Shown here: in pieces, positions 25,637-37,600 of the stretch | Layout of the letters: each line of letters opens with the position of its first letter | Numbering within the stretch: position 1 is the first letter of the stretch | From: Patiria miniata | Lineage: Eukaryota; Echinodermata; Asteroidea; Valvatida; Asterinidae | NCBI RefSeq assembly: GCF_015706575.1 | Contig: NW_024037051.1 | Coordinates: 14,791,016-14,855,015 of the forward strand | Length of the DNA: 64,000 bases | Reading direction: 5' to 3' | Notes under the pieces: generated by a model | Databases searched by the model: none | Seen by the model: the letters and a program-made list of their open reading frames with translations, nothing else | What the model was told of the DNA's origin: nothing | Position numbers and translations under genes: made by a program

Positions 25637-28600
25637 GTTTGTTGCGACATCAGCCATTTACAAAATTCTGGCCTCTGCTCCAGCTTTGGCTCATTTTGAT
25701 CCTGTTTAGTGCCAAATATCAAACGATAGTACTCAGTATTGCCTCACATCAGTAACATTTTCTTTCCATTGGTTACAGATGATTGTGCGAGCCGGAGAGT
25801 CTATATCTATTGAGCCTATTAAAAATTCATGGAGCCAAAGCCTAAATCCAAAGCTGGAGAGAGAGCCAAAGTTTAAAACATGCAAAAACAGTATTTTTGG
25901 CTTTAAGGGAAGATACAACATTTGCAAACATCAAAAAAACGAAATGATCAAAATTATCAGGAAATACCTTACTGAATTGTTAGGGAATGACAGTCTAAAG
26001 CATCCTGTAAAATTGTGGCTCCTGATGTGCTGACATTTTCAAAGAAAAACTGTATTTTTCCAACGCTGGTCGGCCGACCAGCGTTGGGAAAAAAACTGGC
26101 TTTTTTCAAAACTGCTCCTAGTTTTTCATATTTAGCTATTCCGCATTTTCTTTGCAATCGATTACACACCTGTGAAGGGGTACAAGCCTGCTAGACTGAT
26201 TCTTTGACCTTACAATTCCCCAAAGTCTACAAACTGCTCTGTTTCATCTTAAGTTGGGGTCAGGGAACCAGACTACAAGAACATGATTGGTTTTCTATAT
26301 TTTTCTACAAGCCAAAACGTGAAACAAGTCAGTTGAACAATATTTGCTTTAACATACTTGATATCCTCCAAATTCATTTATTTCTGAAATCTGCAACAAA
26401 AGCAAATGTTGTACATTCCCTTTAAAGGGTGATACTGTTTGAAGCCTTTGAATACGGACCATGTTAGCTACTAATCCAATGCTTTACCAACTCAATTATC
26501 TATCAGGTTTCAAAGTGATGATAGATACGTCAGTGTTGTGTCGTTAACCCACAATCCTTTGCGTTCCTGGACAAGAATTTGGGCCGAGTTATTCTGTACC
26601 GGCGGTCTTTGCTCGGCTGGTCACTAACCAAAATTTAAAAAAATAAAAATACACAAAGTCATTCCCCTTATTGAAATCATAAATCTCTACTTTCCAAATT
26701 CAATCCTTTTTTATTCTGTTATTTTTTTTTTTTTTTCTCCAGATGGGGGTAGGGGTCTGGAGGCTGTTCACCTGAAAACGGGTGGACGGGACACTAATAA
26801 ATAGCCATTAAACCAACAAACATGACCCTTTTGTAAGACCCCATGAACCCCGCCCCCCCCTTACACAATCAATTACCAAATCAGGGGCGCGTTGAAGCCC
26901 AATAGATCTATTTTCCTGACCCGTTGCCCGACCCCAGCGGCCCAAATTACCCTCTGTTGATGCCCCCCCCCCCCTTCCCTCTTTTCCCTTTCTTTTTTTT
27001 TTTCTCCCTTTTGGGCTGACGGTCTTTGTCAGTCCGTCCGCAAGCTCGTTTGTCTCCACGGCTGTCGAGCGCTGTTTGTTTTTTCTGTTGTTTTGTCAGG
27101 GAAAACATGATCTTGATTTCTCTGGCCCGTCTTTGAAGATTTGGGCTGGGAGGTTGGTAGGCCATGGAAAGTAGTTTCCAAAATTCATCATTCCTGTTTT
27201 GATTAATTAATCTTTTTGCATTTGGAAGTAACGGTGATACAGATAGATACAGATAGATGATTATTTCGTCGTCTGGTATTTTGATGACTGTCTAATGTAA
27301 TACTTCAACCATCCGAAATTCGAACTATCAGGGGCTTTTCCCACTTGTGTAAACACTTCTGTCAGGGAAAGATATCTTTCAAATGCTGGTCATTGTCTTG
27401 AAAAAAAATTGAGTGCGCTTGGAAATTTCTTTTGCAAGTATCAGATAATAATGGTATCAAATGATAGCTGTGTATTAATGACCTTTTAATTACTGTCTGA
27501 AATGTTATCAAAAGGGGCTCAGCCATGTCAGAAATCGCAGCAATTTGAGGGAAAGATAATGATACAAAGATAAACCAAAATTCGAAACCACATTCCGGAC
27601 AGACAAAAAAGAGTCCGTTCATTGAGTCCGTACTTTTCTGAAAATCGGGTTCTTAAAGAAATGACTGCAGTTGTCACACCCTCCTCTCCCCCCCCCCCCC
27701 CCCCCAGACAATCTTCAGTTAATTGAAATGACTTTGTCTTTCCTTTACATTGGCAAAGCATTCCCCTACATCGCAAAGAATCAGGGTCACTGACCAACTT
27801 GAAATGGTCAGTAATCCAATACACTTGTTTTTTATTTATTTATATATTGTTTTTTTTTCTGATAAGAGCAACAGGTGTTTATTGATTAGTTAATCTCTTC
27901 CCCTCCTCATTTCCTGTCACTCGAGACGACATTGATTCCAGAAGAATGCAGGAATGCAAACTGGGACGGAAAGTTGCTAACCTCTAGTTTTTTTTCCTTC
28001 TCATTCTTCTATCGCAAACTTTTTGTCCATTTGCCACACCTGCACAGCCACCCCAGTACAAGCTGGACCCCCGCCTGGCACGCCTACTGGGTGTCCACAC
28101 CCAGACACGCCCAGTTATCATCAACGCCCTGTGGCAGTACATCAAGACCCACTCCCTGCAGGACTCCCACGAGAGAGAGTACATCAACAACGACAAGTAC
28201 TTCAATCAGGTTGGTATTGGAAGCCATCTTGGTCTAGTCCCCTCAATTACATTGTACAAATCACCATGAATTGGTCTTTGTCGCCAGACTTATTGAAGCC
28301 TTGCAAGAATCCCACAAGAGAACATCAACAACGACAAGTACTTCCAGCAGTTTGGTATTGGAAGCCATCTTGGTCTGGTCCCCTTAACTACATTGTACAA
28401 ATCACTGTGAATTGGTCTTTGTCGCCAGACTTATTGAAACATTGCAAGAATCCCACAAGAGAACATCAACAACGACAAGTACTTCCAGCAGTTTGGTATT
28501 GGAAGCCATCTTGGTCTAGTTTTCGCAATTTCATTGTACAAATCATTATGACTAAGTCTTTGGCACCAGACTAATTTAGACCTTGCAGGAATCCCACAAG

Positions 28601-31600
28601 AGAGTACATCAACAATGACTAGTACTCCCGGCAGTTTGGTATTGGAAGCCATCTTGGTCTAGTTTTCGCAATTTTGTTGTACAAATCACTATGACTAAGT
28701 CTTTTTCACCAGACTAATTTAGATCTTGCTGGAATCCAACAAGAGAGTACATCAACAATGACTAGTACTTCCAGCAGTTTGGCAGTGGAGGAGGCCATCT
28801 TGGTCTAGTTTCCTCCGCAACATAGCACAAAATCACTATGACTCCATAATTGGCACCAGACTATTTTGGTTGTAACCCTGCAGGTTTCCCTCAGAATATT
28901 TGTAGAAAGTTGGTATTGTTGTTTTCTTGTTTTGGTCATTTAATCGGTCCCTCGACTTATTTTCACTCAGAACTTCAATTGGCTAAGCAGTGTTTTCTGC
29001 CTTGCAGCTCTAAAAAAAATTTGTTCAGGCATGTCAGGTGTCAACTTTATGAATCAGATTTAATGTTTACTCTTCTGACCTTCCTGATTCAGATCTTTGA
29101 CTGTGGGCGGATGAAGTTTTCGGAGATACCCCAGCGATTGCACCAATTGCTTCACGCCCCAGACCCCATTGTCATCCAACACACCATCAATGTGGACACG
29201 GCCGAGCAGAAGAAGACGGCCTGCTACGACATCGATGTGGAAGTCGTAAGTAAATTCAGTCCACGAGCAAAATAGACATGAATTAATCACTTGTCAAGTC
29301 GAGCTGGAACTGAGAGTTTGACGGCGGTGGCGGTTTGGGACATTCTTGACACTCAGTGACTCAGTCGGCCAGTCCATAAGTAAATAACTTACTCATTCAG
29401 AACACAACAGATTGGCCCTAAGGGCATAGAAATTTTTTTAAAAAAATATCAGCAGTGCACCACGCAACAGGGAGAACAAGAGTAGGTGTTGGCACAAATT
29501 CTTCTTTCATGGACAAAAAAGTGGCATGTATGTTTGTGTATGTTTGCAGATTTGGCAGTTTTTGCACTTGCTTGGAGGCGTACGATTTGAAGATGGAGTT
29601 CTGTCTGTGAATAACTTATATTTGCTTGTGATCCAAAACTTTTAGGACTGCATTTTTTTTTTAATATCCGAAGGAAGTCAGGACTACTTAGTTTTTGCAC
29701 GTACACAACTTCCGTTGCCGTTGGAGTGTTTGGAATTATCATAACTGATATTAGTTTTTCCGCATACATAGTCAATTTCCTGGATGAATTTGGATGAATT
29801 TGATCAGGAAACAAATCAATCAGCCCATTTCTTCAAAGTTGATTTGAATGCCGGCCGTTTGTTTCAAGTCAATCTGAGATCAATGGCTTTCTGGCGTGGC
29901 AAGTTGGCCATTCTATGGATGTTGCGTCAACTGTAAAAAAAAATGGTGAATCAAAAAATAGAAGTGACTGCCGTCTTTTCAAAACATACAGGTTGCCCTC
30001 AGGCAGAAGCTCGTGGCGCCGCGTTGTCGCCGGTTGTCCGACATCGCCCCAACAGCTCGTGAAATTTGTGCATTGGAAGGGAAGACTGTGATCCTTTCGT
30101 CTCTCTGTTCAGCGTAATCCACCCCTCCCCCCCCCATTTAGACTGCGTCTCTCTCCAAAAGGTCCCTCTCGGTATCTCTCACCAGGGCAATGAACGTGCG
30201 TTGAACCTGTCCCTAATGCTCAGATCAATAGTCTTCAGCGTTGCTGCCCATTCATGATTTTTCTCCTTTATGGGTGTTCACGCCTCGATGCACGCTATCT
30301 CCGACAAGCATGGGGATTGACACTGGGCAAGAAATGCTTGCGTAGCCCCTTATTCTTACATCCTGCGTTGCATTTTTCCCCTTTTATTTTGTCCCCGATG
30401 TCACCCGACCCACAAAGCAACGGAACCTTAAAGAGGATTCTACTCTCCATTTTGGTTATTTGTTTGGTTTTATTGAAGTCCCCAGACCAAGGGAACCAAA
30501 GCTTTTGTTTATGTTTTCACTTTAAAGTATTTCCACAAACTAAGTGTGTTTCAAGACTTGCATATCTGTTTTTAATACAACCATACTTACATGCAGCACC
30601 CTTTTGACGAGGTTATGTTAACAGAAACTTTTAACATGATTTTCACCAAATTAATTATATTCATTCGGGGCGCTTATCGTAAGTGAGGATTTCCGCTTGC
30701 AACAGAGTCACAGAGTCGGGCCTTGAATTTTTTTTTTTTTTTTTTTTTTAGTCCAAATCCCCCCTTCCAAAAAACCCCCTATTCCTCCCCCTCCTTAGCC
30801 TGCTGTAACCGGACTGTACGCAATGCAATATCACATACAGTCTTTCAACCAATCCAGCGCAGCAGTTGTTAACAACCGCTAGTGCCGCATCCAATTATGC
30901 GATTGAAATGTCTCCCCCATTTTGGATCATAAGCTATATCGATAACATCCTCTGTTGCAGTTTTTTTTGCTGGCTTTTTTTTTAATGACACGTAGTGAGT
31001 TTGCATATTATTTTTTTCAGGACATCCGAGCAACTATCACAACAGAGTTACTCATCATTTTTTTGGGAGATTTATTTTTAAATCTTCGATTATGCTTGCT
31101 TCTTCTATTATGTAGGTCTTTGTATGGGTGCAGACACACTCCAGCAATGGCATTCACAGAGTCTTTAATATGAGAATCCCTTTAACTCTTCTTTCTTCAG
31201 CCTGTCCAGTCAAGGACACTCTCTAGTCATAATAGCACCCTTGACTGACCCCAACATCCCCCCCCCCCCTCCTCCCGTCTTTGGCAGGTGTCTTCACCGC
31301 CACCGAGCCAGACTGACTGGCGCCCCGTGTCCATTCATCTCGTACAAACCAACAGGAATCGATCATTTAGCGTGCAGGTGGGAAAGTACGGACACCGGCT
31401 ATTACCGTTCAGGGGAAAGAAACAAAATTGACGGCGCATTCCCCGCGCGCAGGAAAGAGGAGACAGAACAGAGCGGTGGTTATTTCTGCGAATCACCTGT
31501 TCCGTGGAGCCGTGAGCCAATTAGCGTCAAGACAAATTGTAGATAAACACAAAAGGTTAATGATGTGCCCGACTTTGTTTTTTTTTGCGGGGCATTGGCC

Positions 31601-34600
31601 ACATGGGCAGTAGCCCGAAGGAAACTCTGATGTCTTTTTTTTTTTTAATGAGGTGATCACTTTAAAGTTTGTTGCTAATTCCCAAGGTAAAAGTACAAGG
31701 CACGGAAAACATACCTCCTCCAACTTTTCTGTCAATGCTATTATGCCAGTGAGAAATTTTAAGGGAAAAGTTACAGTTTTTGCTGCATTGGAGTTTTCTC
31801 CGAGTAGTCAAATTCATGTTTGATTTGCTGAAATCCGGTCATCAGATACGGCTAATTGCGAAAGTTAATTTTGGAAAATATCACCGACTCTTTTTTAAGG
31901 TCATACTTTTAAAAAAAGATTAAAGTGCCTTGAAATGTGTAACTGATACATGACTAGAATTAACCCATTTTACAGTTCGTGCAAAATCCCACATTTGAGA
32001 GGAAATCCATAAAAAAAAATTAAAAACTGTTATTCAAAAGAAATACAGAAAAATCAAACACTGATTTGTATTTCCAGACGGCATCTGAAATGAAAAAAGG
32101 TGTTAAAAAACCACACACCATAAAAAGTCTACTTAAGTAGAATTAACAGCTGAGCAGATAAGTTTGGCTAAGCATTAATGCAAGTGCTAATCAATTTCAC
32201 TAATAACATCTACATGCATGTATAATAGCCAACTGACAAGATAGAAGTCCAGAGTTATGCTAAGCAGCTTATATGACGTCAAACCCTTGACTCAATGGAC
32301 CTTCCAGATTGCCACCGATATCATTCCTGCCTCCCTCTCGTCCAAAACCCATTTTTCTAGCCAAACAAAATCCATGGCTCTTTTCCTGTGTTTTCATTTC
32401 AGCACTCCTCTGTCACCGATTCCTCATCTCCCCTCCCCCCCAGCCCTGCATTGTACACCCGTTAACCACAAAATTAAAGGAAAAAAGGAAAAGAAAATCA
32501 CGGCGATTTGTGAAGTCAAAGCCCTCCGTAGACGGCATCCGGACCGGAGTCACCTGCCGTGCTTCAGCGCTCATTTCCTGTCTCTCGGACAGTCAGGCTT
32601 TAAGCTGGCTGCAATACTCCCACGCTGAAATCTTGACACCCTCCCCCGCACTCGCGTATCTCTCAAGAATTTATCTAGAAAAGGGGGAAGACTGGCAATC
32701 CAAATGGAGCAAATCAAGGTGACTCAAGCTGAGTTTGCCCCCTACCACTTCATGCAAAATATGTGGGCAGACCCCACGGCCCCAAGTTCAGCAGTCATTT
32801 GCTGAAAACAATGGACCATCCCAGATGTGGCCCTAAACCCCGCCCACTGACTGAAATTTTACAGAGCTACCGTGGTCACCTGACTAAAATCTGGTGATGT
32901 CATTGGTCATTGCCCACTGATTGAGTGACGGATAGGACGGGTCTACTGTAGCAGCGTTTTGCTGGCGCAAAGTGCGAGCAGAAGTTCAAAGTGTTACATC
33001 CAAGTCTTTCAACCACTTCTCACAAGATGGAAGCAATTCTAAACTCTAAGTTCTTCTTCTACAATACCACTTGTATTATGTCATACATGCCCACAAACAG
33101 AAATAGGAAAAGGCCACCAATGACCTAGAGAAACATCCTTGCAATCAGAAATAATTTTTTTTTTATCACCTTTGTGGTTGTCGTGGACTAATCAAAGTAA
33201 AACAAAAGAAGCTGGGAACATTTTTTTGTGTCTCTGATAACTTATTTTCTCCCCATTAAGAAACTTTGAACTGCCTGGAATGTTATCTCATTCGGCCAAT
33301 TAAATAAAAAAAAACTCTCGCATATCAGACAAGCAAGTCATTAAAAGTGCTAATCAAAAATATGGTCATTAGCCGTCGAATATTTCACATGCCAAAAACT
33401 GGTTCTTAGGCCCACCCCCACCCCCCAACCCCCACCGGACAGTGAGAGCAAGAGTGTTTGTAACAGTGAAATTATGAAACGCTAATTCCGCTGGCTAAGC
33501 CTACACAGTTTCAAACTGATCATTCACAGTTCAGCTCAGAGTTTGCCCTTTTTGTAATTATCCTTGAAATTGTGAAATAAAAAAAACAAAGAATGATCTA
33601 TTTTTAGGTGCCACATGCACTTACAATTCCCTTTCAGTTTGAAAACTGTTTGGCTAAAATGATTAATGGTCAGTGAATGGTAGACAAACGTTTGACGTCT
33701 GACCGTAATTTGGCCTTCTAGTATACAGTGCCAACATAGAATTACTAAAGCGAAGGGCAAAGCCCGTTTTAAAAATGAACATCGTCCTTGATGCTAAAAT
33801 TGCACTGTGTACGCGTGTCCTGATAATGGTTTCATTTTTGTGTTTTTTCCATTGCGTCAGTCGTCATAATTGCAAACCCTGCCCAGCTTGGAGGTGCTAC
33901 GCTCTGTTTCCCAAGCTATCGCTTCCAATATCGGTGTCATCCTGCAGTTATCCGACGGCCTGTGCAGCTACGCTTGGCCTGCAGTGCCTTTAAAAATTTG
34001 CAATCTTCCGGAAAAACAATTTTTTTTTTTTTTTTTTTTAGGTGTATAAATAGTTCTGATCGAGTCCTGCGGTTGTTTGTTTTGCAGTCCATGGTTCAGA
34101 AACTAATGACAATTCCAAATGTGACGAGCTTCTCCGGTTTGCCCCACCCAATTTTTTTTATAAATTGTTGATTTTTGGGGTTGAAATTTGTTGATTTGTT
34201 TTTTGTCTCTTACTTCCTGTGCTATTTTTCGAGTTTCACCCTGAAAAAATAGATTTTGTTTTAAAAAATTGTTTCTATCAATACAAAATGTATTCACTTT
34301 TGAATGAACCATCAACGAAAAGACTTATCGTGTGCTCAGTTGTGGAATAAATAATTTACAACTTTCGATTTCAGGGGTGGATCCAGGAATTTTTAAGGGG
34401 GGTTTTTCATCAACAAAGAAGGGTCGTACCATACTTTCAATGGGGCCGCTGTTCAAGTCCGACGATTATTAACAGTATATTACAGAATAGTATACAAATA
34501 CCCCCTAACCAAGCTGGCTCTGTCCGTATTTTGTATACAGGCGGACATTATTACAAGTATATTTTTGGGGGTGGCGGTGGGAGGGGGGGGGGGGTGGTTT

Positions 34601-37600
34601 GCATTTTTTGTTGTTGAATTTCTATGACAAATTATTTTTTGACAGAGCTGAGTTTGTTTTTTACCCCCAAGACACCCCCCTTCCAAAAATCAAACCGTAT
34701 TTTTTTTTGTGCATTATGGGCGTGAAAGCAGCCCAAAAATAAAAGCGTATTTTCAAAGAGGTCAAAACGTGTAAAAAAAGAAAAGTGTAGTTTTTCAGTT
34801 TAAATAAAAAAACAGACAGATTGAATTTTTGTTAGGAGAAGAAAATAAAATCAATAATGTTGAAGATCACAGGTGAAGCAACTTGAACGTCACTTCTGGT
34901 TTGGAATTGGAGAAAATGTGATGCAGCAAATGCAGTAAAAATTTGTAAAAAACTCACAAAAGTCACAGGTGTTTTGTCAATATGGACGGATGTGTAAATA
35001 TGGCTTGTCCTGGCCTAGAATTCTCACCTCGGTCGGCAGACTTGACCGACGCATCGAAGCGTGTCGATTTGCCTTTCAGTTTTGCCTCATTAGACGCAAT
35101 TTTTTTTTTTCGCTTCGGGATATTTATTTTTACTTCAGTGGACACTAAGGTCGTTGGGGGGTGGTGGACACCATCTTCCTATGGGGGCGCCCTTCAAAGC
35201 GGACACTATCAAACAATAGGTAGAGCTCTTCATAGCGGCACAATAAAAAAAATGTTTGCGCGACGTTAAAAAGGGGCACTTGGCCATGGCCCCCCTCTAG
35301 AATCCAAAAAAAAAATGTTGACACACTTTTTGGGGAATTGATTGTGTTCTGGATCCACCCTTGGTGAAAAGAAGGCTGCTCATGGAAAAAGGACTACTAA
35401 AATATTTTCAGTGGGGGGGGGGGGACTAACACCCCCCCCCCCCCTCCCATTGGTTACGCCGCTGCCATAGTCCCTGTGCCACCCCAAACCGCCCTTCCAG
35501 TTATGGTAGTGGCTAAAAAACACCTATGAACTATATGGTTTTATTGATTCTTCTGGGGAAAAAAATACAATGTAATACAATTTAGTACGCATACTAATGA
35601 TTTACATTGTAAAGTAGCAATTTTGTTCTTGAAAATACTCATGTAATCACAAAAGGTGCCATTGCTAATCAAGTATTTACTGTGCTTAAAGCATATCGTG
35701 AAATAACCCCTGAGCCTGTTGATTGTCTCCCACAGGACGATACCCTCAAGGAACAGATGAAGTCTTTCCTGTTGTCAACGGCCAGCCAGCAGGAGATCGC
35801 CACCCTAGATAACAAGGTACTGCCCAACACCCATTGCCACCCTAGATTATAACAAGGTACTGCCCAACACCCATTGCCACCCTAGATAACAAGGTGCTGC
35901 CCAACACCCATTGCCACCCTAGATAACAAGGTACTGCCCAACACCCATTGCCACCCTAGATAACAAGGTACTGCCCAACACCCATCGCCACCCTAGATAA
36001 CAAGGTACTGCCCAACACCCATTGCCACCCTGGATAACAAGGTACTGCCCAACACCCGTTGCCACCCTAGATAACAAGGTACTGCCCAACACCCATTGCC
36101 CCCCTAGATAACAAGGTACTGCCCAACACCCATCGCCACCCTAGATAACAAGGTTCTGCCCAACACCCATTGCCACAATAGATAACAAGGTACTGCCAAA
36201 CACCCATTGCCCCCCTAGATAACAAGGTACTGCCCAACACCCATTGCCACCCTAGATAACAAGGTACTGCCAAACACCCATCGCCCCCCTAGATAACAAG
36301 GTACTGCCCAACACCCATTGCCACCCTAGATAACAAGGTACTGCCCAACACCCATTGCCACCCTAGATAACAAGGTACTGCCCAACACCCATTGCCACCC
36401 TAGATAACAAGGTACTGCCCAACACCCATTGCCACCCTAGATAACAAGGTACTGCCCAACACCCATTGCCCCCTAGATAACAAGGTACTGCCCAACACCC
36501 ATTGCCACCCTAGATAACAAGGTACTGCCCAACACCCATTGCCACCCTAGATAACAAGGTACTGCCCAACACCCATAGCCACCCTAGATAACAAGGTACT
36601 GCCCAACACCCATTGCCACCCTAGATAACAAGGTACTGCCCAACACCCATTGCCACCCTAGATAACAAGGTACTGCCCAACACCCATTGCCACCCTAGAT
36701 AACAAGGTACTGCCCAACACCCATTGCCCCCTAGATAACAAGGTACTGCCCAACACCCATTGCCACCCTAGATAACAAGGTACTGCCCAACACCCATTAC
36801 CACCCTAGATAACAAGGTACTGCCCAACACCCATAGCCACCCTAGATAACAAGGTACTGCCCAACACCCATTGCCACCCTAGATAACAAGGTACTGCCCA
36901 ACACCCATTGCCACCCTAGATAACAAGGTATCGATACTGCCCAACACCCATTGCCACCCTAGATAACAAGGTACTGCCCAACACCCATTGCCACCCTAGA
37001 TAACAAGGCACTGCCCAACACCCATTGCCACCCTAGATAACAAGGTACTGCCCAACAGCCATTGCCACCCTAGATAACAAGGTACTACCCAACACCCATT
37101 GCCACCCTAGATTATAACAAGGTACTACCCAACACCCATTGCCACCCTAGATTATAACAAGGTACTACCCAACACCCATTGCCACCCTAGATAACAAGGT
37201 ACTGCCCAACAGCCGTTTCAGAGACTGGCATATCTAGAGTCGTGACCAAAATCAAGTTGTTTCCAAGATCAGAATCAAGTTCATGAAAAAAATTGTCACT
37301 CGAAACAGTTTGGAGCAACTACATAGTGGTAAAAAACAACACTTTACACATTTTCAGGGTTCAAACTTGAAGAGACATGTTGACATTGTTTTAAGATATT
37401 CCTAAACTACAGTTCTTGGTTGATATATGGTGAAAACGGTGTTGAAAATAAAGCCAAAGTTACGAAATAGCGGCCTTTTACAGAAGAATGGTCATAAAGT
37501 AGTTTGTCCAGGTCTATGACAGTCATGTAGACCTAATTACAATAAGCCTCTGTACTGATGACGTCACACTTTGTTTACATGTGCACTTTCCTATGGAGCC

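Noticed and set aside
28023..28574. Plus-strand open frame of 183 codons
   Set aside because: It is out of frame with the SMARCD exon and exists because the 141-bp repeat period (divisible by three) keeps it open.
36067..36273. Minus-strand open frame of 68 codons
   Set aside because: By-product of the 37-bp minisatellite.
35799..37216. A coding repeat extending the SMARCD exon
   Set aside because: The 37-bp period breaks frame and stop triplets occur; the next real exon joins in phase 0 directly from 35816.
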